A DNA stretch of 64,000 nt from Owenia fusiformis (taxonomy: Eukaryota; Annelida; Polychaeta; Sabellida; Oweniidae), in contig CAIIXF020000004.1 of the NCBI GenBank assembly GCA_903813345.2, positions 31,809,985-31,873,984 of the forward strand, in the 5' to 3' direction. Shown here one piece after another: positions 10,601 through 21,140 of this stretch (positions are counted from its first letter, which is position 1; every line of letters begins with the position of its first letter). The position numbers were made by a program, and so were the translations under genes. The notes under the pieces were generated by a model. It saw nothing but the letters and a program-made list of their open reading frames with translations. It did not search any database and was not told the origin of the DNA.

Positions 10601-13414
10601 CATATAAGCCCACGCCACATGCTAGAATCAATAACACACATTGTAGGAACAATAGATGGCGCCATTGTAGCTACAGGGTTCATATAAGCCCACGCCACAT
10701 GCTAGAATCAATAACACACATTGTAGGAACAATAGATGGCGCCATTGTAGCTACAGGGTTCATATAAGCCCACGCCACATGCTAGAATCAATAACACACA
10801 TTGTAGGAACAATAGATGGCGCCATTGTAGCTACAGGGTTCATATAAGCCCACCCCGCAAGCTAGAATCAAAAACACGCATTGTAGAAACAATAGGTGGA
10901 GCCATTGTAGCTACAGGGTTCATATAACCCCACGCCGCATGCTAGAATCAAAGTCACCCATTGGTACCAAAACACGCTTCTCACAGTGCGATTATCGAGT
11001 CTTAAGTCGCGAACCACCAATTCCTCTTTCCCGAACATATTTCTCCTCTCACGAACTGAGATCCAACATTGCGAACCATAAAGCTGTGGGGTTCGCGATG
11101 TGGGAATTCGGTGCCATAGTGGAGAAATATGTTTGGGAGAAGGGAACTTGTAGATAGCGACTAAAGAATCGATATTCGCGTTGTTAGAACCGTGGTTCGG
11201 CCGGAAGGAAGGGGGGGATTGATCATGAGGAAGACAGTTTCAATAAACTTTTTAATTTTCAAACTCTCAATTTTGTTTTTCATACTGGAACCTTTGTGTA
11301 ACCCTTTAAAACGAGTGAAACATTTTTAGAATCTTTTGAGTGCTATTTAATTGGCAAACGATATAATAAGACTCGTAAGCAGGCGTGTTTCTCGAAGCAT
11401 TCAAAAATGTATGTTGTAAAAGTACGTTATGTATGGGATTCATGAAATTCAGCTATTCTTTTGGTAATTTACTGTTGAAAACTTGCTGAGGAGAACTTAA
11501 ATAGGAAATCTGATTATGTAAAACACAAGATAACTGTTAACAAACGTAAAGCAGTTATTGAACTTACTAACACTTCTTTCACAAGTATTTGTTGATAAAC
11601 TTGCGTCATACTGAAATAATCAACTAGATACACTCAATTGTCTAGATTTGATACAAGTCCATTGAATGTGGGGAGAATTGGATATTGAGTTGATAGACAA
11701 TAGGGAGTTTAAGCTTGCAATGTTTTTCACAACCTAAACGCGAACAGAAAATATTTAAGCGATGTATTTGTATGGGCGATTGGTCATACGTAAAGGTTGG
11801 CGTTTCGATTTTTTATGCAAGCTTAAACTCTCTATTCGCTGGTCAACTTTGCTGAATTTTTTTGTAAATATTGCACGTCTTAGCACTTCATATATTACCA
11901 TTCAAATGTTATAGAATCATATTTCATTTCTACGTCTTAACAGGACCGTCAGATGGGGGGGGGGGGGGTGCGCTTAGTGCGACCACATCCCCCTCTGACA
12001 CCCCTCCCCCGAAAAAGAATTTACATTGATTTAATGTCACCCCTCAATACTCAATGCTACTTAGATTCCATTCTGAAATCAAATTTATGCACGCAATCAA
12101 ACCCGAAATCTTATTAAAAATGACATGCTTATATTGAAATTCTGATCATTTCTTCTGCAAAGCATGTCGTCGATCATTAAAAACAAAAATACTTTTATAA
12201 TAAACATTAACGTGTATTGAGGTTTGGCGCTAAATTGACAAAGCATATTACATATACTTGCATATACTAGTTAATGAAATTGAAATAGGAAATACAATAA
12301 AAATTAAATATCATTGAAATACTCGTGTATGCCACTGATTGCAAAATGTATGGACCAGAATACATCCATTGATAGGAATAATTAGAAAGCACTGACTGAG
12401 CGGACTGACGCACAGCAACAGAAGGCAAAATAGTGAAAGTATTCGGAAAGTGTACTTTGGATTGTGTAACCCATAATAGAAACTACTTATTGAGAAGATA
12501 TCTTATTTTTACCCGTTACTACTATACCCTGATAAAAGTCGATAACTAAAATTACATTTTTCTATAAAAGTGACTCAACTTGGCACTTCGAAAAATATTT
12601 TCAGCAGATGTCGGATAACCACAAATTAACCAGTATATAAATTTGAACATAGCGTCTCTATCTGTTTTGGAATTAACAAATTAATAGGAAACATATTTTT
12701 ACTTTATGATCAAGTGATCATCGTTTATGTCTGGGTCACATTTGCTCCGATTTCCGCTACGGCGCCCGTCCGATTGAGTATTTTGATCAGAATTGAATAC
12801 AATATTGAACAAAACATCCAATCGGCCGGGCGCCGGACGATGAATCGGAGCAAATGTGACCCAGGCATTAGTAACTAAGTTGACTCTGGTGGATTTGAGT
12901 ATTGAAACAAACCTTTGTTCATTGCGTATAAATGCGGGTAAAATATTATAGAAACGATAGTTTGGAGTGTAAGCATCTGCGCTGTCTCCAATAAATTTGA
13001 ATTAGATGTACTAAACTTCCAAAAAAGTTTGTCATTATTAATGAAATCTATCCTCTAATATAAAGTAGTATTTATGATCAACTCACGTTCCCTGACGTAA
13101 TAATGGTCAGTATCATCCACGTGGGCATTTTCACATATTACCCATTCAAGCAAATCACATATGAACGTCGTTTTGGTCATTTGCTTTACGTTTGTATGTC
13201 CGCATCGCTTTGTATTTAGACAGGCAATGACACATTCCGCGTGCGAACTTCTTTCGAGAGTTCCCAGGTGACCTAAATTGTTATCGGATATAAAGACGGT
13301 CTTCTTTTCTCTCATGAAGGTCTTCCCATTGAAAGTCGTACACTCCGTTAAGACAAAAGGTATGAACGCAAATATTATCTTGGATGCTTTTATCAAGTCA
13401 CCAAGTTTCGCCAT
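7383..13414 (-). CDS. Secreted PAN plus C-type lectin domain protein, gene A
   Basis: Three exons on the minus strand: 13414-13087, 8941-8759 and 7603-7383, all with GT donors and AG acceptors. Exon lengths 328, 183 and 221 nt join in frame (split codons C|CA and G|GT) to give 243 residues. Residues 1-27 look like a signal peptide with a hydrophobic core (IIFAFIPFVLT). Residues about 28-105 carry a PAN/apple-like cysteine pattern (ECVIAC, RC, FIC). Residues about 112-243 form a C-type lectin domain: YCFY, LKCQEHGAYL, WMHIGL, a central CV, a WAD in place of the usual WND, and the terminal C-E pair. No EPN or QPD sugar motif is seen, so calcium-dependent sugar binding is uncertain. A secreted recognition or adhesion role is inferred. 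Paralogues are genes M and B. Confidence 0.82.
7626..8152. mobile_element. Degenerate repeat element in intron 2 of gene A
   Basis: The sequence shares blocks with the 582 bp insertion at 39436-40017: GGGACCGAGGGACCGAGGG against GGGACCGTAGGGACCGAAGG, CCGACCGTACATAAC, and a long A-rich stretch of TTGAAAAAAA-type text. Copy B has unrelated sequence at this place (46203-46612). The terminal repeats are unclear. Confidence 0.5.
8347..8375. mobile_element. Remnant of the CGTAGCCAGG MITE
   Basis: Only one end (CCTGGCTACGG) is left here. Copy B keeps the whole element at 47073-47255, so copy A has probably lost most of it. Confidence 0.45.
8759..8941 (-). CDS. Gene A exon 2: N-terminal half of lectin domain
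   Basis: Acceptor TTGATTCTAG, donor GTATGG. The exon encodes CGVGLYSP, YNGSTYCFY, LSWTDAELKC and YLRRHGMG. It is 183 nt, as in genes M and B. Its first ~59 nt and its acceptor are the source of the 80 bp minisatellite immediately upstream. Confidence 0.87.
8942..10960. repeat. 80 bp minisatellite made of exon 2 start plus splice acceptor, 25 units
   Basis: CATATAAGCCCACGCC recurs every 80 bp from 9001 to 10921, and exon 2 itself is the adjoining copy at 8921. Read on the minus strand, each unit is about 21 nt of intron end (ATTGATTCTAG), then about 59 nt homologous to the start of exon 2. Variant units with CACCCCGCAAGC occur at 9411, 10291 and 10851, 11 and 7 units apart, which shows multi-unit amplification. 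Reading a unit through in the exon frame meets a TGA, and 80 is not a multiple of 3, so the units are unlikely to be productive exons. Confidence 0.95.
10961..11190. mobile_element. Foldback-like sequence in intron 1 of gene A
   Basis: The left half has ATTATCGAGTC, GCGAACCACC and CGAACATATTTCTCC. The right half has the reverse-complement texts GGAGAAATATGTTTGGG and GCGACTAAAGAATCGAT. It is imperfect and about 200 bp. The same structure is at 48150-48385 in copy B, so it predates the duplication. Confidence 0.6.
11701..11834. mobile_element. TAGGGAG-ended MITE
   Basis: The left end is TAGGGAGTTTAAGCTTGCA and the right end TGCAAGCTTAAACTCTCTA, giving near-perfect terminal inverted repeats over 134 bp. 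It is present at the same place in copy B (48809-48940). Its ends resemble those of the elements at 32812-33052 and 26505-39163. Confidence 0.85.
11835..12725. other. Intron 1 sequence of gene A, no feature besides a G-run
   Basis: The stretch is collinear with 48941-49800 in copy B. It contains a poly-G tract near 11955 whose length differs between copies. No exon or element ends are recognised. Confidence 0.5.
12726..12868. mobile_element. CTGGGTCACATTTG foldback MITE, copy 1
   Basis: A near-palindrome: the left arm CTGGGTCACATTTGCTCCGA matches the right arm TCGGAGCAAATGTGACCCAG in reverse. The centre has CGATTGAGTATTTTG-type sequence. Other copies are at 19064-19188, 19332-19477 and 49801-49946. 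Confidence 0.9.
13087..13414 (-). CDS. Gene A exon 1: signal peptide and PAN-like module
   Basis: The start is the first ATG after a TATA-like box about 70 nt upstream, and it begins a hydrophobic leader. The donor is GTGAGT at 13086. The exon is 328 nt, matching the exon 1 length of gene B and of gene M once its insertion is subtracted. Confidence 0.85.
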
Positions 13415-13480
13415 GATACGCTATTGAAGGTTTGTTCATCATCAGATCGAACTCCAATGCAAATAATCACAATGCCGTTT

Positions 13481-13490
13481 GATTTATATG
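13481..13490 (-). promoter_or_regulatory. Putative TATA box of gene A
   Basis: The minus strand reads CATATAAATC, about 67-76 nt upstream of the ATG. Equivalent boxes precede gene B (50553-50562) and gene M (22866-22875). An ATGCAAAT octamer nearby at 13457 is shared with gene B. Confidence 0.55.
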
Positions 13491-13560
13491 GGAAAGGCTC
13501 AGAAAAAGTAACTCACTTAATAACTTGCCATTTTATGCCATTAAGCGATTTTATGCTTTT

Positions 13561-14158
13561 ATTTCTAATCAACATAATGAACGTCACGATTTGATATCAA
13601 TTTGCAGGATATGATCACGTGGGCAATCACGAGCATCTGTTTGATTGCAATCGCGCATCAGATTTACCGAAATTTCCTCACCTGTGAGGTGTTGAATATG
13701 CAGGTTAGTTCAAACAAAGAGGATTAGCTCCCAGGGTTCAAACAAACAAACAAACAAGCAAACATTATTCTGTACAATACCAAGTCGCTCGGTGTCCTCT
13801 ACACAGGGTGTGTACCAAATTAGCGTGGCAATTGTTTACAGGGTAAGGTGAAACGCGAGGGTGTGGAATTTGAGCAAGTCGATGTTTTCATCATTTCAGA
13901 AACATCTTGTATAGTTTCTAGATTTAAAAATCAATGTAACATATTTACAGGTTGTAGTGGTATTTACAATGATTTGTTAAATATTATAAGAAGTGTACAT
14001 GTAATTGTGTAAAGTATGATATTGTTCATAATTGAGAAAATAAACTGATTTAATGGAAATGATTAAAGGTCTCTTCTACAATAACAGGTGCAAGCAATAA
14101 AAATAAGTAAATGTTTAAAATAACATCCTAGACAGAATCAGTGACACCAAATTGTTAT
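13561..14158. other. Intergenic sequence between genes A and M
   Basis: This lies past the right limit of copy A. Apart from a short AAAC microsatellite near 13738-13762, nothing is recognised. Confidence 0.5.
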
Positions 14159-14307
14159 GCCTGAATATGAAGCAGAATTATGTTAGAAAGATTTTAATGC
14201 AAAAAAGTTACACTTTATCGCAAAGTACCTTGGCCTAAAAATTACTTTGCGATGAGTGTGTATTTTTGCATTAAAATCTTCCTAACATCATTCTGCTTCG
14301 TATTAGG
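14159..14307. mobile_element. Foldback MITE with ~70 bp arms
   Basis: The left arm contains GAAGCAGAATTATGTTAG, ATTTTAATGCAAAAA and ATCGCAAAGTA. The right arm contains the reverse complements TACTTTGCGAT, TTTTTGCATTAAAAT and CTAACATCATTCTGCTTC, separated by a loop of about 10 bp. Confidence 0.85.
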
Positions 14308-14623
14308 TACAGCACGCGTGGTACAGGGTGCCAAAAAATGACACCCATCTTATATTGCATTACTTGTTTATTTATTAACATTTAGACTTGTCCTTAGGCG
14401 GCACATTCAAAGTAGACATAATGCAGAAGCAGCTCCTACAAGTACAGATGTGTACACTTGTGCTCCGCTCGATTCGTTTTGGTAACAAAATGTCGGAACG
14501 TCGAAGGTACGATTTTTCTTTTTTCCTTATTTCACACGTTGTAGGCAGAATTCCCACGACATTTTTATCAAAAATGTGTATCAGTATCATATGTTTAAGC
14601 AAATTTACATATTTGTGAACAAA

Positions 14624-15163
14624 TAGCTCAGAAGACAACAGCATCGTCGATTTAATTCCTCACTTAAGTTACATAAACTATATAGGTTAAAAGTGCAGAT
14701 CTTAAAGAGGGACATGGGGTATAAATAGGAGGAAGACTAATGGAACAGGATTTTTGATTTTTTCACAAAACTGGTCAATTTTCTCAAACTTCATATAAAT
14801 TGAGAAAATGTATTGCTTCCAATTTTGTTATGTGTTTCTTTCAATGTATTGATGTTCATATTCTGCAGTTAGATTTTAACTTCATCCTTTTGTTGGGTTG
14901 TGATAAGATATTTAAAAAACAGAAATAACATTTTCAAATCTAAAAGTCCTCAAGCTTAGCCAATCAGAATCAAGTATTAAGCGATGCTGTTAATTAAACT
15001 TACTCATCCTGAAATTCTGTTCCATATTAAAGTGTGGATGTAACCTGATATTTTAATGGGAGTTGCTAGCATCTTTAAAACCGGCCTTTAACTGTTTTTC
15101 GCAATACTGATTATGTAACTTAAGTGAGGAATTAAATCGACGATGCTGTTGTCTTCTGAGCTA
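14624..15163. mobile_element. 540 bp DNA element with ~50 bp terminal inverted repeats
   Basis: The left end starts TAGCTCAGAAGACAACAGCA. The right end is its reverse complement, ending TGCTGTTGTCTTCTGAGCTA. The arms match for about 50 bp and TA flanks both sides. No transposase frame is present, so it is non-autonomous. Confidence 0.85.
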
Positions 15164-15208
15164 TCTCTTCAAAAATATCCTCAAAAAGTTATATTTTGTA
15201 ATTTCTGC

Positions 15209-15432
15209 TCAATTATTTTTATGCTCACAAATGAAACCATATCTTCCAGAGCAATACCAATCGCCCCAGTTATAGTCATGGATCCAGTACTTGCTCAACA
15301 GCACACAGGATTCACCCTTACGCTCCTGGGGATTGTCTTCTGCCCAAGAGAAGTATGTCACTGTATCGGATAACCCGCTCCAATGATAAATGCCAGTGTC
15401 CTCATCTCGCCTGAGGCCAATGTACATGTCAT
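15209..15432 (-). CDS. Gene M exon 3: C-terminal half of lectin domain
   Basis: Acceptor TGTGTTTCAG, split codon G|AT, then DMYIGLRRDE. It contains SCV, YNWGDWYC and FICE. It is one codon longer than in gene A. Confidence 0.83.
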
Positions 15433-15499
15433 CTGAAACACAATATGGAAGTTTGGCTAAATAAAAAGTATTTCAAAGTGTTAGTTATGCAGTGCCATT

Positions 15500-15735
15500 C
15501 AAAGGTGCGTGACCTTCCCCTCCCCCAATGCAGAGATGGTCGGAACTTTGACACGCAGCGGGTGGACTTTTATCATAGTACTTTTCTAGTGAGAGGGAAG
15601 TTTGAAATCGATAGCGGCCTCGATCATGTTTTACTCAAATGTCCAGCTTTTTCCGAATTAAGGAAAGCCATGGTTGACATTGCAACCAGAAATTTAAAAA
15701 TCAAAATTAAAAAAGGTAAAACTCGGATGTTGTGA
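15500..15735 (+). pseudogene. Fragment resembling the C-terminal tail of a LINE reverse transcriptase
   Basis: The plus-strand frame contains GLDHVLLKCPAFSELRKAM, which resembles the cysteine-containing tail after the RT domain of many non-LTR retrotransposons (H-x-LL-x-CP-x-F then an R). Nothing upstream resembles an RT core. It lies in intron 2 of gene M. Confidence 0.4.
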
Positions 15736-16677
15736 TTATGAAATTTAAAAGCCATATGGAAACATATATGATGCATAAGCATCTACAACCGCTTTTGTCA
15801 AATATCAAATCATTACCTTTAAGAATTATTGTTTGATGCTTTTTACTAATTAATCATTTTATGTTATATTAATGTAAATTCCTTTATAGGCAAAAGAGGC
15901 ACATAAATGTATCTGCATGGTTAGGTCAATGTTTCTACGAAAAGGCAAGGACCGTATTCTGTCAAAACGTCGAAATCAATGAGTACTTTCAAATCTCCAG
16001 CCGATAATACTGGGAATCACTTCGTAAACGTAAAAGTACATGAGGGACATAGTATGTCTGTATAATCAGCTTACTTTTTCGCTCCCTGTACTATTGAACA
16101 ATTTACATTCCTTGTACCCTGTATTGAATCTTTGCAACGGTGTACCGTGTACTATGACATATCAAAAATTTCAAAATTTAAAACGATATTATTTACATTC
16201 TTTCTTCAACTTTCATATAACTTGGAACATGGACTTCACTATTGCACCACTGAAGTTCAGCGAATAGCTATAATTGACTCACTTCGAGCACCAAACGTAT
16301 TAACCTTTTGACTAAGCAGTCGATATACTCAAAAGCGACCTGGTTGAAAGCAAAAAAAATCGCGCATGCGCAATCGAGGTAGGGTAGTGTGGAAAAGTCT
16401 GAATTTCTCGAATTAATTAAAATGAAAGTGAAAGTGGATTATGCAAATTGATTGAAATGCTTGAAATGATGCAAGCATTGAAACCATTGAAACGAAGTTT
16501 GTAGTGTATAAAAGTTTTTTCTCGGCTGGTGAATCTTGAGCGAAAGTTGTGCTTTGTCTAAAATATTCGGCGACACATCAAACAAGTAAAAATGATAACA
16601 GATAAGTAAGTTAGCATCTATGGAACTTTCCTTTAGTGTCAAAAATATAGTAAAATAAGTTTTGATGTGTAACATAC
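15736..16677. other. Intron 2 of gene M, nothing further recognised
   Basis: AT-rich intron sequence without repeats or element ends that I can support. Short open frames here show no domain. Confidence 0.5.
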
Positions 16678-16860
16678 CAGTGCCATGTCTGCGCACGTAG
16701 CTTTGTAAAGCATGTTGTTCTTCTTCGGTTTCAATGGCAGCCAAGTATGCGCCATTTTCCTGACACTTCGGCTCAGCATCCCACCAGCTCAGAGGACCAG
16801 GGTAGAAACAATAGATGGAACCATTGTAGCTGTAGGGGAAATATAAGCCCACTTCACATG
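16678..16860 (-). CDS. Gene M exon 2: N-terminal half of lectin domain
   Basis: The acceptor is GGTTTTAG at 16861 and the donor GTATGTT. The 183 nt exon encodes CEVGLYFP, YNGSIYCFY, LSWWDAEPKC and YVRRHGTG. It is preceded by its own 80 bp exon-edge array. Confidence 0.86.
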
Positions 16861-18410
16861 CTAAAACCAAAAAAACTCGCATTGTAGGAACAATAGATGG
16901 ATCCATTGTAGCTGTGGGGTCCACATTAGCCCACGTCGCATACTAGAATAAAAAACACGCATCGTAGGAACAATAGATGGATCCATTGTAGATGTAGGGT
17001 CCATATTAGCCCACGCTGCATGCTAGAATCAAACACATGCATTATAAGAACAATGGATGGCGCTATTGTTGCTGTAGGGTCCATATTAGCCCACGCTGCA
17101 TGCTAGAATCAAACACATGCATTATAAGAACAATGGATGGCGCTATTGTTGCTGTAGGGTCCACATTAGCCCACGTCGCATACTAGAATAAAAAACACGC
17201 ATTGTAGGAACAATAGATGGATCCATTGTAGATGTAGGGTCCATATTAGCCCACGCTGCATGCTAAAATCAAACACATGCATTATAAGAACAATGGATGG
17301 CGCTATTGTTGCTGTAGGGTCCATATTAGCCCACGCTGCATGCTAGAATCAAACACATGTATTATAAGAACAATGGATGGCGCTATTGTTGCTGTAGGGT
17401 CCATATTAGCCCACGTCGCATACTAGAATAAAAAACACGCATTGTAGGAACAATAGATGGATCCATTGTAGATGTAAGGTCCATATTAGCCCACGCTGCA
17501 TGCTAGAATCAAACACATGCATTATAAGAACAATGGATGGCGCTATTGTTGCTGTAGGGTCCATATTAGCCCACGCTGCATGCTAGAATCAAACACATGC
17601 ATTATAAGAACAATGGATGGCGCTATTGTTGCTGTAGGGTCCATATTAGCCCACGTCGCATACTAGAATAAAAAACACGCATTGTAGGAACAATAGATGG
17701 ATCCATTGTAGATGTAGGGTCCATATTAGCCCACGCTGCATGCTAGAATCAAACACATGCATTATAAGAACAATGGATGGCGCTATTGTTGCTGTAGGGT
17801 CCATATTAGCCCACGCTGCATGCTAGAATCAAACACATGCATTATAAGAACAATGGATGGCGCTATTGTTGCTGTAGGGTCCATATTAGCCCGCGTCGCA
17901 TACTAGAATAAAAAACACGCATTGTAGGAACAATAAATGGATCCATTGTAGATGTAGGGTCCATATTAGCCCACGCTGCATGCTAGAATCAAACACATGC
18001 ATTATAAGAACAATGGATGGCGCTATTGTTGCTGTAGGGTCCATATTAGCCCGCGTCGCATACTAGAATAAAAAACACGCATTGTAGGAACAATAGATGG
18101 ATCCATTGTAGATGTAGGGTCCATATTAGCCCACGCTGCATGCTAGAATCAAACACATGCATTATAAGAACAATGGATGGCGCTATTGTAGCTGTAGGCT
18201 CCATATTAGCCCACGTCCTATACTAGAATAAAAAACACACATCGTAGAAACAATAGATGGATCTATTGTAGCTGTAGGGTCCATATTAGCCCACGCTGCA
18301 TGCTAGAATCAAAAACACACATTGTAGGAACATTTGACAGAGCCATTGTAGCTGTAGGGTCCATATAAGCCCATGCCACATGCTGAAACCAAAAACACGT
18401 ATTGTTAACA
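16861..18410. repeat. 80 bp exon-edge minisatellite with a 240 bp higher-order repeat, ~19 units
   Basis: ATTAGCCCACG recurs every 80 bp from 16921 to 18361. Unit types alternate: one with CATACTAGAATAAAAAACAC, and two with CATGCTAGAATCAAACAC and GGCGCTATTGTT. The first type recurs at 17161, 17401, 17641 and 17881, giving a 240 bp higher-order unit. As in gene A, each unit on the minus strand is a splice acceptor (ATTCTAG) followed by exon 2-like sequence. Confidence 0.93.
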
Positions 18411-19063
18411 CTGAGCTTACCGGTACGTTGAAAATGTTAGTGTCGGAAAAATCTTCCGATGCGTTAATTTTATGTTTGATATTAATACATTTTCAAAATC
18501 AGCTATACTTTAATCAAGTGAAGTATTTATATACAATATCAATAATTTGATTTCTGTCGAGGAACCCTTTTCGAATATTTGATCACTTCTTGTTATGCCC
18601 ATTGTTTTAGCATCGAAACACAATTTGTTCTTCCAAAATTGAAGTGAATAAAATTTAATTTGGATGTGTGTCGAAGTACAAGTTATTTTTTATGTTTATT
18701 ACAATGCCATTTCATTTCAAATAAAAATAAAAATGGTAAATAATATTTAAATCAAATTGTTGTTTAACTTATGCTTATGATAAGCGAATGTATAATAGCA
18801 CCCTATTCCGACGGAGCCTATGGAAAATATTGGCGTGGCAGAAATGGGCGTTTACCACGCATACACACGTAGCTATAGAGATGGAGTGTCATATGATTGA
18901 AACACGAGCCACGTTTACCAAGACCACACTACATAGCTTTTACTTGGGAAATAATTTTCTATAAATTTGACATAGTTGCAAAATTTTCCAGTGACTGTTT
19001 ACATGGACCCAAAGCCCATTTGTACTCTTACATTTGAGCTCCTGGTTTTCTGTTCAGTTGGGC
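18411..19063. other. Intron 1 of gene M, left part
   Basis: No exon or element ends recognised. AT-rich. Confidence 0.5.
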
Positions 19064-19188
19064 TTATGCCTGGGTCACATTTGCCCCGAGTATTTTGTTC
19101 AAAATTGTATACATTTTTGACCAGAATACTTAATCGGCCGGGCGCCGGTCGATCGATGAACCGCGGAGCAAATTTGACCCAGGCATTA
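19064..19188. mobile_element. CTGGGTCACATTTG foldback MITE, copy 2
   Basis: It starts TTATGCCTGGGTCACATTTG and ends AAATTTGACCCAGGCATTA, with GGCCGGGCGCCGG inside. It sits in a roughly 220-250 bp tandem duplication of surrounding sequence (TGGTTTTCTGTTC and CCATGATGTAGCCAAGAAAA recur). Confidence 0.85.
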
Positions 19189-19331
19189 GTCTACCCTTTT
19201 ATCCCATGATGTAGCCAAGAAAAACCACACATGGGAATATGAAAGCAGACTGAGTCCACTCTGGTTTTCTGTTCTGTCAGGCTTAGTCTACTCTATCATC
19301 CCATGATGTAGCCAAGAAAACCCACACACAG

Positions 19332-19477
19332 TAACGCCTTGGCAACATTTGCTCCGATTTTCACTAAGGCGCCCGGCCGATTGAGTATTTTGTTCAAAAT
19401 TGAATACAATATTGAACATAACACTCAATCGGCCGGGCGCCGGCCGATGGATCAGACCAAATGTGACCCTGGCATAA
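19332..19477. mobile_element. CTGGGTCACATTTG foldback MITE, copy 3
   Basis: Same family, with AACATTTGCTCCGATTTTC at the left and CAAATGTGACCCTGGCATAA at the right. It belongs to the second unit of the local tandem duplication. Confidence 0.85.
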
Positions 19478-19900
19478 TATGAAAGTAGACTGAGCCCAAC
19501 TGTGTACATTTTAACTCTTGGTTTTCTCTACAGTTGGGCGTCAATAGGTCAGCAGTTTAGAACATTTTAGAAAATGTTGTCCCCAAAGTTTCTCACTGGA
19601 TTCATGCAGAGCAAGGTCTTAGGCTTATTTTGAGCTCGAGGTTCTCTGTCCGAAGCCCGGCAATGAATGCGAAACATGATGCAATCTCATGCGTCGCCTC
19701 TTCATTACTAAAATTAGACGTTCCCATTCCACACAGTGAAGAAATTAAAAATAGATTAAAAGTACTGTTTCTATATACATTTTGTTCCACTGAAGATATA
19801 ATACAAGCACACATAATTTTGTAATTTTCTATAATCGAGGGTAATAGGCAAAATTATAATTTAATGCACTAATATAAGAAGTAATTAAGTATCAACTCAC

Positions 19901-20032
19901 GTTCCCTGACGTAATAATGGTCTGCATCATCCATATGGGATTTTTCACCTATAACCCATTCAAGCAAATCACATATGAACGTCGTTTCGGTCATTTGCTT
20001 TACGTTTGTATGTCCGCATCGCTTTGTATTTA
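19901..20032 (-). CDS. Gene M exon 1, 3' piece
   Basis: The last 132 nt of the PAN exon, encoding the RCGHTNVKQM, FICDLLEW and DADHYYVRE parts. The donor GTGAGT follows at 19900. It is separated from the 5' piece by the LTR element. Confidence 0.82.
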
Positions 20033-20463
20033 TGTAAATGGGCGATGGAAGGCCGTGGGTGGCAAATAATAAAACGTAAGATTTAAGTAAAATGTCTCAA
20101 AAATATATATTTCCAACTTCAAAACACAGTGTTCTGTACACAATCTATCATATACCTCTAGGCAACTATTGACAAAAACTGGGGCAACACCCCAACTCAG
20201 ATGTGAGTGAATAATACCAAATATGGAACATAAAACATAACTTAAAACAAACACAGCATGACACAACATACAAAACAGGTTTAAACAAAAGAAAAGTAAG
20301 TGAAAGTGAACATACAAAGCACATACAAAAGAACATAAACAACGGGATTAAAACCTAACACACTGATGCAAAAGTAAGTAAAGGGACCTGTTAAAATGAC
20401 CTGAATGGGGATTGATCACCATGAATAGTAGAAATATAAAAATGTAAAAATGACCATGTTACA
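20033..20463 (-). repeat. 3' LTR of the non-autonomous element
   Basis: On the minus strand it begins TGTAACATGG and ends CCCATTTACA, with TG...CA ends. A 95-codon open frame inside it is LTR sequence, not a gene. Confidence 0.9.
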
Positions 20464-20739
20464 TCCACGCGGACACGTCCTAATGCGTCCCGCATTAAAC
20501 CTTATTCGGCCACTAATATCAAGTATACATTACGTAAAGTGTGAACATGAGAGTTTAAATACTACTAATTGTAAAGAAATATAACATCTCTGTATAAAAA
20601 TGAGGGTATTCCTCCCCTTAAACAACCACTACCTTCAAAATTATAAAGCACAATATTACATATCTCTATAATTGAAGTGTTGATTAAGTTAAATGACAAG
20701 CAATTTAAATTTCAAAGAATATTTTAAACAAAACCATTT

Positions 20740-20970
20740 CAGGCTTATATATACGTGTTTAACACCATAAAAGGCAAATTGTAACACCATGTAGGCTATA
20801 TGAGTACACCATTTAAGGCTATAAGTACACCATGTAAGGCTACTAATAACACCATTTAAGGCAATGTTAGGAAACACCATATTGGCTAATATACACCACA
20901 TAAAGGCTTGAAATACACTATTACAACTTGAATTACACACCATGTTAGGCTTAAATTACACCATGAAATG
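20740..20970. repeat. Degenerate ACACCATNTAAGGCT repeats inside the LTR element
   Basis: About nine copies of ACACCAT with AAGGCT or TAGGCT at 20-35 bp spacing. They lie between the gag-like frame and the 3' LTR. Confidence 0.7.
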
Positions 20971-21140
20971 TTCTGATAGCTAAAGGTTTTTCATTCAAAT
21001 GAATCAACCCTTTAAATAACATGTTCTTAATGCAAAATATACTAGAATAGTATGAATAAATGTTTGCAGTTCTTATGAGTTTGTGCAATGACGGTAATCA
21101 AGTAACTTCTTGTTCCATTGTAGATAAAATGTTGATCTTC

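Larger units (their letters stand above)
885..13560. repeat. Segmental duplication, copy A
   Basis: This stretch is collinear with 25757-50640. Matching blocks include the sequence after the 172 bp unit, the AT-rich block at 1624-2100, the block at 3100-7380, the three lectin exons, a TAGGGAG-ended MITE, a CTGGGTCAC MITE and the gene promoter. Most blocks look well over 90% identical by eye. Copy A lacks the large insertions seen in copy B and so preserves their empty target sites (near 1625, 1881 and 2982). Both copies are in the same orientation. The boundaries are approximate. Confidence 0.85.

Noticed and set aside
8942-10960. Regular 80 bp array as a possible CRISPR
   Set aside because: The whole unit is repeated with no unique spacers, it lies in an animal intron, and it is homologous to the neighbouring exon.
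14375-14644. Overlapping frames at the ends of the 540 bp element, also 15143-15373
   Set aside because: The shared MLLSSEL start comes from the inverted repeat itself.
20030-20317. 95- and 101-codon frames at 20030-20317 and 22129-22434
   Set aside because: They are the same LTR sequence read twice. No domain.
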